A stretch of DNA of 64,000 nucleotides from Burkholderiaceae bacterium. Its GTDB lineage: Bacteria; Pseudomonadota; Gammaproteobacteria; Burkholderiales; Burkholderiaceae_B. Each line of letters starts with the position of its first letter. The first letter of the stretch is position 1. The DNA is taken from the NCBI GenBank assembly GCA_030728985.1, contig JANQYI010000009.1:1-64000 (forward strand), given 5' to 3'. This document shows, in pieces, positions 39,084-50,800 of this stretch. A program made the translations under genes and the position numbers. The notes under the pieces were generated by a model. It was not told where the DNA came from, made no database searches, and saw nothing but the letters and a program-made list of their open reading frames with translations.

Positions 39084-40409
39084 TTATTTACGTCTTGGTG
39101 CAGGTGCAGGGGCGTCCTGTGACAAAACCTTTGCTTGATCAACCCCCTTGGTCAACGCCTCGACGGGCGGCGTGCCGCCAGAAAGAGCGGCATCGAACTC
39201 GCGGCTCAAAATCGGCTCGATTTGAGGATAGTTGCGCAAACGAAATCCGCGGCTGTTAGGATCTTTGACGTTGCGCATACTGTCCACGAGTTGTCGTGCT
39301 CCCGGAATACGATCGTAAAACGCCGCATCACCTGTACGGAAGGCGGCATCTGTCAATGGCAGAAAACCGGTGCGTTGATGCCATGCCGAAGCAATGACCG
39401 GCTGGGCAAGGAAAGACAGGAATGACATTGTCGCTTTGTCCTGCTCTTTGGTGTGACCAGAGGTGGCCCACAGTGCGGCTCCACTCACATAAGGTGCACC
39501 CGGTGTTCGAACAACCTGTTCATAAAAAGGCAAAGGTGCCACACCATAGCTCAGACCTTTGGCGCTCTGCATACGAGCCAACGCACCCGAAGTCGTTGTA
39601 ATCACTGCACAACGATTATCAGCGAACATCGCATCAGCCTCGGTGCCGTTGCTATTAAAGGGAAAGAGGTCTGAACGTTTCCAGCTCACCATGATGGATA
39701 AATGGCGCATAAATACAGGGTCAAGCAAATTCAGTTGTGCGCCGCGAACCTTGTTATCCAAACCATTTTTTGGCGTGACATACAGAGCGCCATTGATCGG
39801 TGCCATATTTTCAAGGTGGGTGGTCACTTGATGACTCGTGGCGAAAGGACATTCAAAGTTCGCCTTGTCCCTCAAGAGGAGTAGGTGATCTTGTAACTCG
39901 GGCCATGTTCTGGCGGGCTTATTGAAATCCAAGCCAGCCCTTTTATAGCCATCGACGTTATAAAACATCACAGGAATTTCGGCCATGTACGGAAAAGCCA
40001 TCAGGCGACCTTGTCCGTCACGCATAAATCCCGTTGTTTGAGTTAGAAACCAGTTGGCATCCCTCATTGGATATTGCTTTAACAACTGATGCAGAGGGAT
40101 GATGTCCTTGTGCTGAGCGATGATTTCCGGTGAGCGGTTATCTGCCAGCTGGACTAAATTTGGCTTGCGCTTTTCTGCGACAGCCTTTTCACCTGCTTTG
40201 CGAAGTGCGTCCTGATTAGGAAAAGCTCTCAAGACAACATTGACCTCTTTTTGTTCATTGTTGAATCGTCGGGCGATTTTCTCGAACTCTGACTTATGAA
40301 CCGAAGTCATGGTGTGCCAGACTTCGATATTGACGGGGTTGGCCTGTGCGGGAAGCACAAGAACACAAGACAAACCGAGCACTGCAGCAATACGCTTTAG
40401 AAGGGTCAC
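39084..40409 (-). CDS. extracellular solute-binding protein (family 1, UgpB-like), orphan
   Basis: A periplasmic binding protein of the sugar/glycerol-3-phosphate ABC family: signal peptide (TLLKRIAAVLGLSCVLVLPAQA), IEVWHTMTSVHKSEFEKIARRFNNEQ, then LMAFPYMAEIPVMFYNVDGYKRAGLD. The GTG at 40409 gives a normal 24-residue signal peptide and has AGGA 8 bases upstream. An ATG at 40469 that overlaps the upstream stop as ATGA would add 20 residues. Length is 441 residues. No permease or ATPase gene is adjacent, so its partner transporter is elsewhere or it serves another role. The C-terminus is Pro/Ala-rich (APAPAPRRK). Confidence 0.82.
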   Translation of the reverse strand: MTLLKRIAAVLGLSCVLVLPAQANPVNIEVWHTMTSVHKSEFEKIARRFNNEQKEVNVVLRAFPNQDALRKAGEKAVAEKRKPNLVQLADNRSPEIIAQHKDIIPLHQLLKQYPMRDANWFLTQTTGFMRDGQGRLMAFPYMAEIPVMFYNVDGYKRAGLDFNKPARTWPELQDHLLLLRDKANFECPFATSHQVTTHLENMAPINGALYVTPKNGLDNKVRGAQLNLLDPVFMRHLSIMVSWKRSDLFPFNSNGTEADAMFADNRCAVITTTSGALARMQSAKGLSYGVAPLPFYEQVVRTPGAPYVSGAALWATSGHTKEQDKATMSFLSFLAQPVIASAWHQRTGFLPLTDAAFRTGDAAFYDRIPGARQLVDSMRNVKDPNSRGFRLRNYPQIEPILSREFDAALSGGTPPVEALTKGVDQAKVLSQDAPAPAPRRK

Positions 40410-40465
40410 GCTGAAAATCCTATGGATAGAATTCAAATACACAAGACCTTTGTGCACGGTAAAAA

Positions 40466-41509
40466 TCATTTTACTGCGGCAATGTCTGCTTCGGATGTAA
40501 AAGCATCGGCAAAGAATGCTTCGTCCGGTAATGCGCACTGGGTAACAAACTCCCGACGAGCAGACTCCACCACAATCGGCGCTCCGCACGCGTAAACCTG
40601 ATGGCCCATCAGACTTGGGAAGTCTTGCATGACAGCCCGGTGAACAAACCCAGTCCGTCCGGTCCAACCGTCTTCGGGTAGCGCATCAGAAACCACCGGG
40701 ATGAACTTGAAGTTTGGCAAGGTTTTTACCCAATGCTGCGCAAGTTCGCTCATATAGAGATCCACCGGACGTCTTCCACCCCAGTACAGGGTGACCGGGC
40801 GCTGGATGTTTTGATGCGCCATGTGTTCAATAATCGCCTTGATGGGTGCAAAGCCTGTTCCGCTGGCCAACATCACGATCGGCAAGTCGCTGTCTTCACG
40901 CAAGAAAAAAGAACCGAAAGGACCCTCTACACGCAAAATTTCACGCTCTTTCATTTGGGTCGCGCCGGCACCAAACACATGATCCGTGAACAAACCGCCT
41001 GGAAGATGACGGATATGCAACTCAAGGGCAGCCGCATCATGTGGAGGATTGGCCATAGAGTAGCTACGTCGCTTGCCATCTTTTAAGATGATTTCAACGT
41101 ATTGACCCGCATAAAACCGAAAGCTCTCGGTCGCGGGCAGTTGCAGTTTCAACAGTGCGACATCAGACGCCGGACGCTCTATTGAGGTCACGCGTGAAGG
41201 TAATTTGCGAATCTGAATATCCGAAGCCAGACGAATCTCTCGGGATTCGATGACGAGATCAGAGGTGGCACGCGCCTGACACAGCAAGGTAAAGCCCGCA
41301 TGAGTTTCTTCGGGCGTCAAAATCTGTGCGGCGCTATTACCACACTCGACGGTCCCCGACACCACCCGTGCCTTGCATGTCGAGCAGGCTCCACTGCGGC
41401 AGCTGTATGGCAACAAAATGCCCGCTGCAAGTGCGGCATCCAAGACGCTTTTATCGGGATCCGCGGGAAACTGATGCAGGCTGGGTTGAACGGTGACTTG
41501 GAACGACAT
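40466..41509 (-). CDS. 2Fe-2S ferredoxin / FAD-NAD(P)H reductase fusion (AscD-like)
   Basis: A 347-residue electron-transfer protein. The N-terminal plant-type ferredoxin domain has the cluster motif CRSGACSTCKARVVSG with the fourth cysteine in FTLLCQ (about 35-76). An FAD-binding barrel follows (YAGQYVEIILKDGKRRSYSMAN, RxYS motif), then an NAD-binding domain (VMLASGTGFAPIKAIIE, YWGGRRPVDLYM, VYACGAPIVVESAR). It resembles CDP-6-deoxy-delta-3,4-glucoseen reductases and phenol hydroxylase reductase components. Such stand-alone copies are common in Burkholderiales and their substrate is not settled. It ends overlapping the region of the solute-binding protein start. Confidence 0.85.
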   Translation of the reverse strand: MSFQVTVQPSLHQFPADPDKSVLDAALAAGILLPYSCRSGACSTCKARVVSGTVECGNSAAQILTPEETHAGFTLLCQARATSDLVIESREIRLASDIQIRKLPSRVTSIERPASDVALLKLQLPATESFRFYAGQYVEIILKDGKRRSYSMANPPHDAAALELHIRHLPGGLFTDHVFGAGATQMKEREILRVEGPFGSFFLREDSDLPIVMLASGTGFAPIKAIIEHMAHQNIQRPVTLYWGGRRPVDLYMSELAQHWVKTLPNFKFIPVVSDALPEDGWTGRTGFVHRAVMQDFPSLMGHQVYACGAPIVVESARREFVTQCALPDEAFFADAFTSEADIAAVK

Positions 41510-41557
41510 GGCAATACCTAAAAAAGGGCGTGAATAGTAATGTGCAGCATTTTATCT

Positions 41558-43867
41558 TTAAAGTACGGGCGATAGGATCGGTTCTTTGGAACGAATATCG
41601 AGCAGTCTACCTTTGCGCGCACGCTTGGAAATATAGATCTCCAACAAGCTACCACTGAGGATATCTTGGACCTGCTTTGTCCGGTAGGTACCGGTGACCC
41701 GTAAGCCGGCTTTCGATACAGGTACGGTCTGCACCAACACATCAGGCGCGTCGATTCCCATCAAAATGGTACCGCGACCACCAGAGGCGAGACTCTTGAC
41801 TTCATCTAAGGCGATAATCAGCATCTTGCCTCGTGATGTCAAGAAAGCCACATGAGAGGCCTGAGCAAAAAGCGGTACAGGACGTAACAGACGGTCTTTT
41901 TCCTCAAGCGTCACAAACTGCTTGCCCGCACGTTGGCGGCTGGTCATATCGGAGACTTTGGTCGAAAAACCAAAGCCTTGACGCGTACTGAGCAGCCATT
42001 TGCTGTCCGTTGCGGCAGCGATCATATGTTCGATATGGGAGCCGGGCTCGAGATCAATCATAGAGGTCACAGGTGCGCCATCACCGCGCGCCGAGGGCAG
42101 CCCTGAGATGGCTACGCTGTAAACACGACCATTATCACCAAAAGCAATCAACGCGTCCGTGCTGCGACACTCAAACACACCATAAGGACCATCACCCGCT
42201 TTGAAGTTGAATTGGGCAACGTCGTGACCGTGTCCCTGGCGGGAGCGTAACCAACCTTTTTGAGACACGATGACTGTGACAGGTTCATCAAGGACGCGGA
42301 CCTCTTTGACGGCACGCTCGGCGACCTCAATCAAGGTGCGACGCTCATCGCCATAAAGTTTTGAGTCGGCCTCGATCTCTTTGATAACAAGCTTTTTGAG
42401 CGCCGTAGGCTGTTCGATCAACTCTTGCAGCTTTTGTTGCTCAGTTTTCTTTTCCGCCAACTCTTGTTCAATTTTGAAGCCTTCAAGTCGGGCAAGCTGA
42501 CGAAGACGCATGTCAAGAATATCGTCAGCTTGACGCTCGCTTAAATTAAAGCGCACCATCAAAGCGGGACGCGGTTCGTCGGACTCGCGAATGGTTTGGA
42601 TGACTTCATCCACGTTCAGATATACCAACATCCGCCCTTCGAGCACATGGATGCGATCGGTGATCTTGTCAAAACGATAGCGCGTGCGACGAAGAACCGT
42701 GCTGGTGCGAAAGCCGATCCACTCCAGCAACACATCGCGCAGCCCCTTTTGTCGGGGTCTATGATCCGTGCCAATACACACCAGATTCATGGCAACACTC
42801 GTTTCCATGCTGGTCATCGCTAAAAGCGTCGTGACAAACTCTTCACGATCAATTTTTGAGGTTTTAGGCTCAAACACTAAACGAACAGCAGCATCCTTGC
42901 CTGACTCGTCACGCACTGCATCCAGCAAAGCGAGCACCTGTGTTTTGGTCTGCTGCTGCTCGGGTGTTAAGGCTTTCTTGCCTGCTTTAACTTTAGGGTT
43001 GGTCAGATCCTCGATTTCTTCAAGCACTTTTTGGCAGGAAGCACCGGGTGGCAACTCGTGCACAACCAGTTGCCACTGACCCCGCGCCATTTCCTCGAAT
43101 TGCCAGCGGGCGCGCGCTTTGAGCGAGCCACGACCCGTTTGATAAATTTGCTCAATTTCCGCGGGTGCTGTGATGATCTGGCCACCACCTGCAAAATCGG
43201 GCCCCGGGACCATTTGATAGAGATCTGCATCGGCAAGCGCGGGATTTTTAATCAGTGCGACGCAAGCCGCGGCAATTTCGCGCAAATTGTGCGCGGGGAT
43301 TTCAGTTGCCATGCCGACCGCGATACCAGAAGCGCCGTTGAGCAACATCACGGGCAAGCGTGCCGGAAGCATCGAGGGCTCTTGGTGGCTGCCGTCGTAG
43401 TTGGGGATGAAATCAACGGTGCCTTCGTCGAGCTCATCAAGCAACAGGCGCGCAAACGGCGTGAGCCGTGCCTCCGTATAGCGCATCGCCGCCGCATTAT
43501 CGCCATCTCTGGAACCAAAGTTACCTTGTCCGTCAATGAGGGGATAACGCAGGGAAAACTGCTGCGCCATTCTGACTAAGGCGTCATAGGCGGCCTGGTC
43601 ACCATGCGGGTGGTATTTACCCAATACATCGCCCACCACGCGGGCAGATTTGACAGGCTTGGCACCCGACTGCAAACCCATGGCTTGCATGGCATACAAA
43701 ATCCTGCGCTGGACGGGTTTTTGTCCATCCCCCACATCAGGCAGCGCGCGTCCGCGCACAACAGACACTGCGTAATCGAGGTAGGCTTGTTCAGCGTACA
43801 AGCCAAGGGTCAAGGATGCATCGGCATCGCTTGGGTCAAACAAACCAGGTTGAGAACCGTCAGTCAT
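41558..43867 (-). CDS. parC: DNA topoisomerase IV subunit A
   Basis: Cleavage/rejoining subunit that decatenates replicated chromosomes. The 769-residue protein has the GyrA/ParC core ([37 protein letters not shown]), the catalytic tyrosine in [13 protein letters not shown], and a C-terminal domain with degenerate beta-pinwheel blades (about 500-769), shorter than GyrA. Directly follows parE (TAA then ATG). Confidence 0.97.
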   Translation of the reverse strand: MTDGSQPGLFDPSDADASLTLGLYAEQAYLDYAVSVVRGRALPDVGDGQKPVQRRILYAMQAMGLQSGAKPVKSARVVGDVLGKYHPHGDQAAYDALVRMAQQFSLRYPLIDGQGNFGSRDGDNAAAMRYTEARLTPFARLLLDELDEGTVDFIPNYDGSHQEPSMLPARLPVMLLNGASGIAVGMATEIPAHNLREIAAACVALIKNPALADADLYQMVPGPDFAGGGQIITAPAEIEQIYQTGRGSLKARARWQFEEMARGQWQLVVHELPPGASCQKVLEEIEDLTNPKVKAGKKALTPEQQQTKTQVLALLDAVRDESGKDAAVRLVFEPKTSKIDREEFVTTLLAMTSMETSVAMNLVCIGTDHRPRQKGLRDVLLEWIGFRTSTVLRRTRYRFDKITDRIHVLEGRMLVYLNVDEVIQTIRESDEPRPALMVRFNLSERQADDILDMRLRQLARLEGFKIEQELAEKKTEQQKLQELIEQPTALKKLVIKEIEADSKLYGDERRTLIEVAERAVKEVRVLDEPVTVIVSQKGWLRSRQGHGHDVAQFNFKAGDGPYGVFECRSTDALIAFGDNGRVYSVAISGLPSARGDGAPVTSMIDLEPGSHIEHMIAAATDSKWLLSTRQGFGFSTKVSDMTSRQRAGKQFVTLEEKDRLLRPVPLFAQASHVAFLTSRGKMLIIALDEVKSLASGGRGTILMGIDAPDVLVQTVPVSKAGLRVTGTYRTKQVQDILSGSLLEIYISKRARKGRLLDIRSKEPILSPVL

Positions 43868-45829
43868 TTAGATATCAACCTCTGCGAGATTGCCTTTTTC
43901 TTCAAGCCAAGTTCGACGGGCGCCGGACTCGCCTTTACCCATCAACATGTCAAACATTTGTGTCGTTGCGGTCTGATCGAGCGCACCGTAACCGACAGGC
44001 AGCATGCGCCGCGTGTCGGGATTCATGGTGGTTTCCCACAACTGCGTGGGACTCATTTCGCCGAGACCCTTAAAGCGACTGATATCCCAGGAGCCTTCGC
44101 GCACGCCTTCTTTGCGAAGCTTGTCCTGCACGGCCTCGAGCTCGCCTGTATCCAAACAGTAGACCTTGCGAGCGGGCCGCTTACCCAAGGCCGGCACATC
44201 CACGCGAAAGAGCGGGGGTCGCGCGACAAAAACATGCCCGAGTTCGACTAAGCGTGGAAAATGCTTGTAAAAGAGTGTCAACAACAGTACCTGAATGTGG
44301 GAGCCATCAACGTCCGCGTCAGAAAGGATGCAGACGCGCCCATAGCGCAAGCCTGAAAGATCTGGCGTGTCATTCGGGCCGTGAGGATCCACACCAATCG
44401 CCACAGCGATATCGTGAATTTCGTTATTGGCGAACAAGCGATCCCGATCGACTTCCCAAGAGTTCAACACTTTTCCGCGCAAAGGCAGAATGGCTTGAAA
44501 CTCTTTGTCACGTCCCATCTTGGCAGAGCCACCAGCGGAGTCACCCTCGACGAGAAAAACTTCGGTACGAGCCGTATCAGAGGACTCGCAGTCCGTCAGC
44601 TTGCCCGGTAGAACGGCCACGCCTGAGCTTTTACGTTTCTCGACTTTTTGGGCTGAACGCGCACGTGCCTGCGCCTGTCGGATCGCCAGCTCTGCGAGCT
44701 TTTTGCCATACTCAACATGGCTGTTGAGCCACAAGTCCAAGGATGTGCGGACAAAGCCGCCGACCAAACGCACCGCATCCCGACTGTTTAAGCGCTCTTT
44801 GATCTGCCCCTGAAACTGGGGATCAAGGACCTTGGCGGACAATACAAAACTCGTGCGCGCAAAAACATCCTCGGGGAGCAGCTTGACCCCTTTTGGTAAC
44901 AAACTATGCAACTCGGCGAACCCCTTCACGGCTGCGAAAAGACCTTCGCGCAAACCCGACTCGTGCGTACCACCAGCAGGCGTTGGAATGAGGTTGACAT
45001 AAGACTCGCGCACCACATTGCCCTCATCGGCCCAAGCGACCACCCACTGGGCGCCCTCACCCTCGGCGAAGCTCTCATGGTCGGCTGAGGCAAACTGCTC
45101 GCCCCCAAACAGCGGAACACGCAACTCCAACCCCTGCAGTGCTTCGGTCAGATAACCCGCGAGTCCATCTTGGTATTGCCAGGTCCGCGTCTCTCCCGTT
45201 TTTTCGTTTAGATAGGTGACTTTGACACCCGCCATCAGCACCGCCTTGCTGCGAAGCAAATGCATCAGCTCATGCGTCGGGATCACCGCAGAGTCAAAAA
45301 ACGAAGCATCCGGCCAGACTCTGACTCGGGTACCTGACTTTTTACGGGCTAGCTCTGGAACGACTTTGAGTGGCGCTGCAACATCGCCATTAGCAAACTC
45401 CATGCGGTGGGCGGTACCTTCGCGCCACACCACAAGCTCAACACGCTTGGACAAGGCATTGGTGACTGAGACGCCCACGCCATGCAACCCGCCAGAAAAA
45501 GCATAGGCACCGCCACCCTTTTTATCGAACTTTCCTCCCGCATGCAGTCGCGTAAAGACAAGCTCGGCGACAGGGGCTTTTTCCTCAGGATGCAGTCCAA
45601 CAGGAATACCGCGGCCATCGTCCTCGACCGTGATGCTGCCATCAGTTTGCGTCGTGACCAGAATGTGCTTACCAAATCCTGCCAAGGCTTCGTCAGCTGC
45701 GTTATCAATCACCTCCTGAATAATATGGAGAGGATTTTCCGTTCGGGTATACATGCCAGGACGTTGACGGACCGGCTCAAGCCCTTTTAGGACGCGGATG
45801 GATGATTCGTTGTAGGACTTTGTACTCAA
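43868..45829 (-). CDS. parE: DNA topoisomerase IV subunit B
   Basis: ATPase subunit of topoisomerase IV. The GHKL domain has EVIDNAADEALAGF, VEDDGRGIPVG and YAFSGGLHGVGVSVTNALS. The Toprim domain has VEGDSAGGSAKMGRD and ILSDADVDGSHI. The best start is TTG at 45829, which gives MSTKSYNESSIRVLKGLEPV, matches the family N-terminus and has GGGGA five bases upstream. The frame could also begin at a TTG at 45880, adding 17 residues unlike the family. Length is 653 residues. Confidence 0.95.
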   Translation of the reverse strand: MSTKSYNESSIRVLKGLEPVRQRPGMYTRTENPLHIIQEVIDNAADEALAGFGKHILVTTQTDGSITVEDDGRGIPVGLHPEEKAPVAELVFTRLHAGGKFDKKGGGAYAFSGGLHGVGVSVTNALSKRVELVVWREGTAHRMEFANGDVAAPLKVVPELARKKSGTRVRVWPDASFFDSAVIPTHELMHLLRSKAVLMAGVKVTYLNEKTGETRTWQYQDGLAGYLTEALQGLELRVPLFGGEQFASADHESFAEGEGAQWVVAWADEGNVVRESYVNLIPTPAGGTHESGLREGLFAAVKGFAELHSLLPKGVKLLPEDVFARTSFVLSAKVLDPQFQGQIKERLNSRDAVRLVGGFVRTSLDLWLNSHVEYGKKLAELAIRQAQARARSAQKVEKRKSSGVAVLPGKLTDCESSDTARTEVFLVEGDSAGGSAKMGRDKEFQAILPLRGKVLNSWEVDRDRLFANNEIHDIAVAIGVDPHGPNDTPDLSGLRYGRVCILSDADVDGSHIQVLLLTLFYKHFPRLVELGHVFVARPPLFRVDVPALGKRPARKVYCLDTGELEAVQDKLRKEGVREGSWDISRFKGLGEMSPTQLWETTMNPDTRRMLPVGYGALDQTATTQMFDMLMGKGESGARRTWLEEKGNLAEVDI

Positions 45830-45900
45830 GTTATCCCCAAGATCTGTGGAAAAGTTCGCCCATTTTACGGAAATTGGCAATTGGGGTGCGGCAAGCCCTT

Positions 45901-45923
45901 ATCTGCTCAAAAATTGAGCAGAT
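45901..45923. promoter_or_regulatory. perfect 10-bp-arm palindrome between parE and trxA
   Basis: ATCTGCTCAA, three A, TTGAGCAGAT: a perfect 23-bp dyad in the divergent intergenic region, 72 bp upstream of the parE start and 195 bp upstream of trxA. There is no transcription end to serve here, so an operator for a dimeric regulator or a parE leader hairpin is more likely than a terminator. The regulator is unknown. Confidence 0.5.
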
Positions 45924-46003
45924 TGATCGCCTCAAACACTCAGGCTAAAAATGCCCACTTCGTTGAAAAGTGATCATCGAGTTCATCGGATTAGCTCAAA
46001 TTG

Positions 46004-46012
46004 TGCTTTAAT
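46004..46012 (+). promoter_or_regulatory. extended -10 candidate promoter for trxA-rho
   Basis: TGCTTTAAT (TGn followed by TTTAAT) lies about 105 bp upstream of the trxA ATG. The -35 region is not recognisable. Low-certainty call from motif shape only. Confidence 0.3.
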
Positions 46013-46117
46013 GAATAAACGCAGTCGAAAAATGCCCTGTTGCAGGTAGTTTTAATCAACGAACGGGCTCGTCTGAGATTCTTACAGACCTATCACTGAA
46101 ATACCCTAGAGAAAATC

Positions 46118-46444
46118 ATGAGTGAACACATCAAAAACGTAAGCGATGTCAGCTTCGATGCGGACGTATTGAAATCCTCTCAACCTGTGCTGGTGGACTA
46201 TTGGGCTGCTTGGTGCGGCCCATGCAAGATGATCGCCCCCATGCTCGAAGAAGTGGCCACTGAGTTTGCCGGAAAAGTCACTGTCGCCAAACTAAACGTT
46301 GACGAAAATCAGGAAACCGCAGCAAAGTTTGGTATCCGCGGCATTCCAACGCTGATGTTATTCAAGGACGGTAAAGTCGCAGCAACCAAGGTTGGCGCTT
46401 TATCCAAATCCCAACTCACAGAATTTTTAAAAGGCGCGATCTAA
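46118..46444 (+). CDS. trxA: thioredoxin
   Basis: The 108-residue general dithiol reductant. It has the WCGPC active site (Cys33, Cys36 in [13 protein letters not shown]), the cis-proline in [11 protein letters not shown] and full family length. It is followed after 142 bp by rho, the conserved trxA-rho order in proteobacteria. Confidence 0.98.
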   Translation: MSEHIKNVSDVSFDADVLKSSQPVLVDYWAAWCGPCKMIAPMLEEVATEFAGKVTVAKLNVDENQETAAKFGIRGIPTLMLFKDGKVAATKVGALSKSQLTEFLKGAI

Positions 46445-46586
46445 TTCGTTTCCACGCGCGGGCCCTTTCGTGGTCCGCCATCGACTCTGCTTAGCGCGAA
46501 CTGTTCTCCGCACGTTTCTTTTTAACCCTCTTGTTTTTTGACCCTTGACTTCTCTTTTACGAAGCCACTTTTCCAGATAAAGATCA
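46445..46586 (+). other. rho leader (142 bp)
   Basis: The gap between trxA and rho is longer than most in the window and pyrimidine-rich in its second half. In E. coli the rho leader is the site of autogenous Rho-dependent attenuation. The same function is possible here but no specific site can be pointed out. A short stem GGGCC/GGTCC lies near the beginning. Confidence 0.35.
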
Positions 46587-47843
46587 ATGCACCTCAATGA
46601 ACTGAAGGCGCAGCACGTTTCGCAGCTGCTAGAAATGGCCGCCGGCCTTGAAATCGAAAACGCCAACCGCCTGCGTAAGCAAGAACTGATGTTTACGATC
46701 ATGAAGCGACGGGCCAAACAAGGCGAACAAATTTTTGGTGATGGTGTGCTCGAAGTGCTACCCGACGGCTTTGGGTTTCTGCGCTCCCCGGACACATCGT
46801 ATTTAGCCAGCACGGACGATATCTACATTTCTCCGTCGCAAATTCGTCGCTTTAACCTTCATACGGGCGACTCAATCGAAGGTGAGGTTCGAACACCCAA
46901 GGACGGCGAGCGCTATTTTGCCCTAGTCAAAGTCGACAAGGTTAATGGCTTTCCCCCTGAGGCCATCAAGCACCGGATCATGTTTGAAAACTTGACGCCG
47001 CTGCATCCCGATAAGGTGATGACGCTTGAACGAGACATTAAGAGCGAGGAAAACCTTACGGGTCGCATTCTGGATATTTTTGCGCCAATCGGTAAAGGTC
47101 AACGCGGCCTGATCGTCGCAAGTCCCAAATCCGGAAAAACGGTCATGATGCAGCACATCGCACACGCGATCACGACAAATTTTCCCGATGCAGTGATGAT
47201 TGTGATGTTGGTTGACGAGCGTCCCGAGGAAGTCACCGAAATGCAACGTACGGTGCGCGGCGAAGTCGTGGCCTCCACGTTCGATGAGCCCGCAACGCGC
47301 CACGTTCAAGTCGCCGAAATGGTGATCGAACGCGCCAAGCGCCTCGTCGAAATGAAAAAAGACGTGGTCATTTTGTTGGACTCGATCACGCGTCTGGCAC
47401 GCGCTTACAACACCGTCGTGCCAGCCTCCGGCAAGGTATTGACAGGTGGTGTCGATGCCAACGCGCTCCAACGGCCAAAGCGTTTTTTTGGTGCTGCCCG
47501 TAATTTGGAAGAAGGGGGTTCCCTCACGATTATCGGTACTGCGCTGATTGAAACCGGCAGCCGTATGGACGAAGTCATCTACGAAGAATTCAAAGGCACA
47601 GGTAATTCCGAGGTTCACCTCGAGCGTCGTTTGGCTGAAAAGCGTGTTTACCCTGCGATCAACCTCAATAAATCCGGCACACGCCGCGAAGAGTTGCTCA
47701 TCAAACCCGATCTGCTCCAAAAAATCTGGGTACTTCGCAAGTTTATCCACGACATGGACGAAGTCGAAGCCATGGAATTCATCATGGACAAAATGCGCTC
47801 GACAAAGAACAATGCTGAGTTCTTTGACATGATGAAAAAGTAA
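46587..47843 (+). CDS. rho: transcription termination factor Rho
   Basis: Hexameric RNA helicase that terminates transcription. The 418-residue protein has the N-terminal helix bundle and RNA-binding cold-shock-like domain ([32 protein letters not shown]). The RecA-type motor follows with P-loop SPKSGKT (179-185), Walker [17 protein letters not shown] and the Q-loop region [14 protein letters not shown]. Ends two bases from the convergent yhdP stop. Confidence 0.98.
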   Translation: MHLNELKAQHVSQLLEMAAGLEIENANRLRKQELMFTIMKRRAKQGEQIFGDGVLEVLPDGFGFLRSPDTSYLASTDDIYISPSQIRRFNLHTGDSIEGEVRTPKDGERYFALVKVDKVNGFPPEAIKHRIMFENLTPLHPDKVMTLERDIKSEENLTGRILDIFAPIGKGQRGLIVASPKSGKTVMMQHIAHAITTNFPDAVMIVMLVDERPEEVTEMQRTVRGEVVASTFDEPATRHVQVAEMVIERAKRLVEMKKDVVILLDSITRLARAYNTVVPASGKVLTGGVDANALQRPKRFFGAARNLEEGGSLTIIGTALIETGSRMDEVIYEEFKGTGNSEVHLERRLAEKRVYPAINLNKSGTRREELLIKPDLLQKIWVLRKFIHDMDEVEAMEFIMDKMRSTKNNAEFFDMMKK

Positions 47844-47845
47844 AT

Positions 47846-50800
47846 TTATCCACCGGGATCCGGTAGACTTTTTACGGGTGTTGGCACACCCACTGGGATG
47901 AGTTCAGGTTCATCCCACGTTCCTTTCACTTCGTATTTTGCGCTCATCGCCCGCTCGATCGGATTACGTAATAAAAATTGCGTCACGAGCGCACTCAGTC
48001 CGGCAATCGGATTGACCACGAAAGCGGTGGCGAGCGCGGCACCACTCATATCTAGGAGCGGACGAACATCCGCTTGCATATTCCAGATTTTTTGAGTCAA
48101 GTCCGAACCGCCTGTCAGCGCAATACGCGCGATAGGACTTCGCACCACAAGATTTTCTGTTTTGGCGAGACCTTGGTTTAGAGTCAAATCCCCTTTAATG
48201 CTATTCCAGGGGAAGCCGTCCTTGAACTCATCTCCTGTTCGAAAATTTAAACTCAGAATTCTTTGAAGCGACTGCAGGGAAAGGACCTCAAGAAGGCGAG
48301 CACTGCGCGAGTTCACATGCTGAAATACACCGTCCTTGAGATCAATATTGACCTCCCCATTCAAACCTGTATAGGTAAATAACCAAGGAAAATTCAACCA
48401 GCGAATCTTTGCCTTGACCGTGCCTGAACCTTCATGCACGCGGTTTTCATGCCCGAGTTGATCGGACAACTTTCCTAAATTTGAAATGCTTAGCAGGGCA
48501 TCAAGATTGAAACCACGTTCGGGCCCTTTCAACAGCCAGTCGCCCTTGGCGGTCAATTTTGCATACGGATTCGTGAGTTCAAGCGCATTGATCATCCAGC
48601 GCGATCCCTTGTCGGCGTTGGCGCCTACAAGATGCAAAGTACCTAATGGACTACCAAAAAGCGTAAATTCCTCGATAGACAAGTCAATCGCGGGTATGGA
48701 TGACCACTGCTTTTCATCAATCACCTCAGATTTGGGAGGCCCTCCTGCCGGCTCATGCGGCGTGCCGACAGAGAGCTTTGAAAACCGCGCAACAACAGGA
48801 CCGACTAAACCGCGTGGACCCGTCGTCCAAGAGGCAACGCCCTGAGTTTCCCTGGACTCAAGTTGTGCTGACCATGCTTGGCTCGTCTTTCTATTCAGTA
48901 TTAAATTCAACTCGCTAAGCGTCAACTCAGCAAAGACAAACTCCGGGGAACGTACTCGCAACTGTTGTAAGCGCGGAAAAAGTTCGGGAGCAGAAGAGCC
49001 CGTATTGAGCTTATTGGACGCCGTGAGCTGGTCGGTCAGCGATTTCCAGTCGTTCCAATTCACGCGGTCGAAACCAAGATTGACTGTGAGACCGGAGGGA
49101 GGAAGTACTGCAGCGCCCCCCATTACAATCGCACCGCGAGAAAAATAGGAGGAATTACGTCCGTTTGGGACATGCTCGAATCGAGCGTTGAGCACATTTC
49201 CTAAGCTTACGGTCAACGCATCTCTGAACGTTTTGCCTTGCTTAAGCGTCTGTAGTCGAACTGTCAGCGGACGTTTAAGGCCAGCGGGCTTGCCTAGGGG
49301 CGGCGGTAACTTAATCGTCAGCCCCTCCAGAGTCGAACGAACTTCGACATCGATGTTGCCCGACTGCGTCTCTTTTATATCAGCTTGATACGTCGTTTTT
49401 CCCGTAACGGCCAGCAGCGAACTCAGTTTTTGATACTTTTCCGCAGCAATGCTTGTAAGCGCCCCTTCTATCTTGATTTCGCGTAATTTCGGGCTCCACT
49501 CACCAGTCAAAGAAACAGGGCCGCCCAGAGCAAGACCACGCATATCTTTGACAACGACAACATCATCATTGAACTCAATGACACCATTGATTTTTTCAAC
49601 CGGTATACCCTCTTTTTTGAGGGCAACCGAGGCATCAGATAACTTGAACTGGCCCTTGAGCAAGTTAACTCGCTGCTGGTCCAGATCAAAATCAACAGAC
49701 AATGGCATGGATGCTTGTCCTTTTATTTCCAGTGTCTCGACCCGCTTACCCAAGTCATGCTGTATGGGTGTTCGATTCAGTACAGCCAAATAATCCTGCG
49801 CTAGACCAGAACTATGCAAGCGAATAGAGAGATTAGGATTTAAATCCAAGTCAGGCGCCAGGACTTCAAGCTCTGAAATTTGTATGGGCCTTGCGTGCAT
49901 ACCCATGACTTGGGCTTGATCGCTTTTAATGGTCAAGCCAACATTGTTGAAAAGCAGCTTGCCGTTCAAGATTGTGACCGCGGGCCACTGGGGCTGATTG
50001 GGCTCGACATAGTCATAATCGATCAATACTTGGTCGATATCTCCCTCAAGTCGGAAAATACCCGCCGCTTTAACCGACTCTTTACCCGACGCTTTTATTG
50101 GGGCATTAAAAGGAAAGTGAGAAAGATCTCCTTGGAGCGTCAAGTTGAGCTGTTTGAGCGCACCGCTGCGAATCGCGCGACGCAACCACTCTCTGGACTC
50201 ACCACTGACTTGCGTCGTGACATATTGGTGGAGATTTTTAGGATCGACCGAATCAAAAGTCCCTGTCACATCCACGACCCCGGGCGAAGACGCCTGTCCT
50301 TGGGTCCACTTACCGCGAAGCTGCGCATTCATTTTGCCTGACTCCAGCGCAAGTTGCGTGGCAGTGACTTGAAGCTTTTGACTTCCGTTACGGTTCCATT
50401 GCGTGTTAGCGGACACATCTCCGATTAAAAGAGTCCGGGGCTCAAACAGACTAGACTCGAGTCGTAAACCTTGCGCACTCAGCGTGAGAGAAGCTCCCAG
50501 TCGATTGGGGCTACGCTCGAAAAGCAGCCATTCCTTTTCTGGGAAAAGATCACCCAACCAGCCACTCAAACGCGCCTCGAGATGATCGGCTCGGATCACG
50601 CTTGAATCGCCGCGATCCAAATGTAGCGCTGCATGCGATCCCGCAAAATCGATCGTCGCCCGTCCAATACGTCCTGCGTTCATCGTCAACCAGAGGCGCG
50701 TGGCAAAACGTCCCTCCGCTGTTGGAATATCGAGCCAAGGAGACCACGCGGTGGGCTGGGCATCATTGACTTGCATAAAAATTTCGATCTCGCCCTGCTC

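Noticed and set aside
46923-47750. 275-codon open frame antisense to rho
   Set aside because: Shadow of a highly conserved gene; composition is that of a reverse-strand translation.
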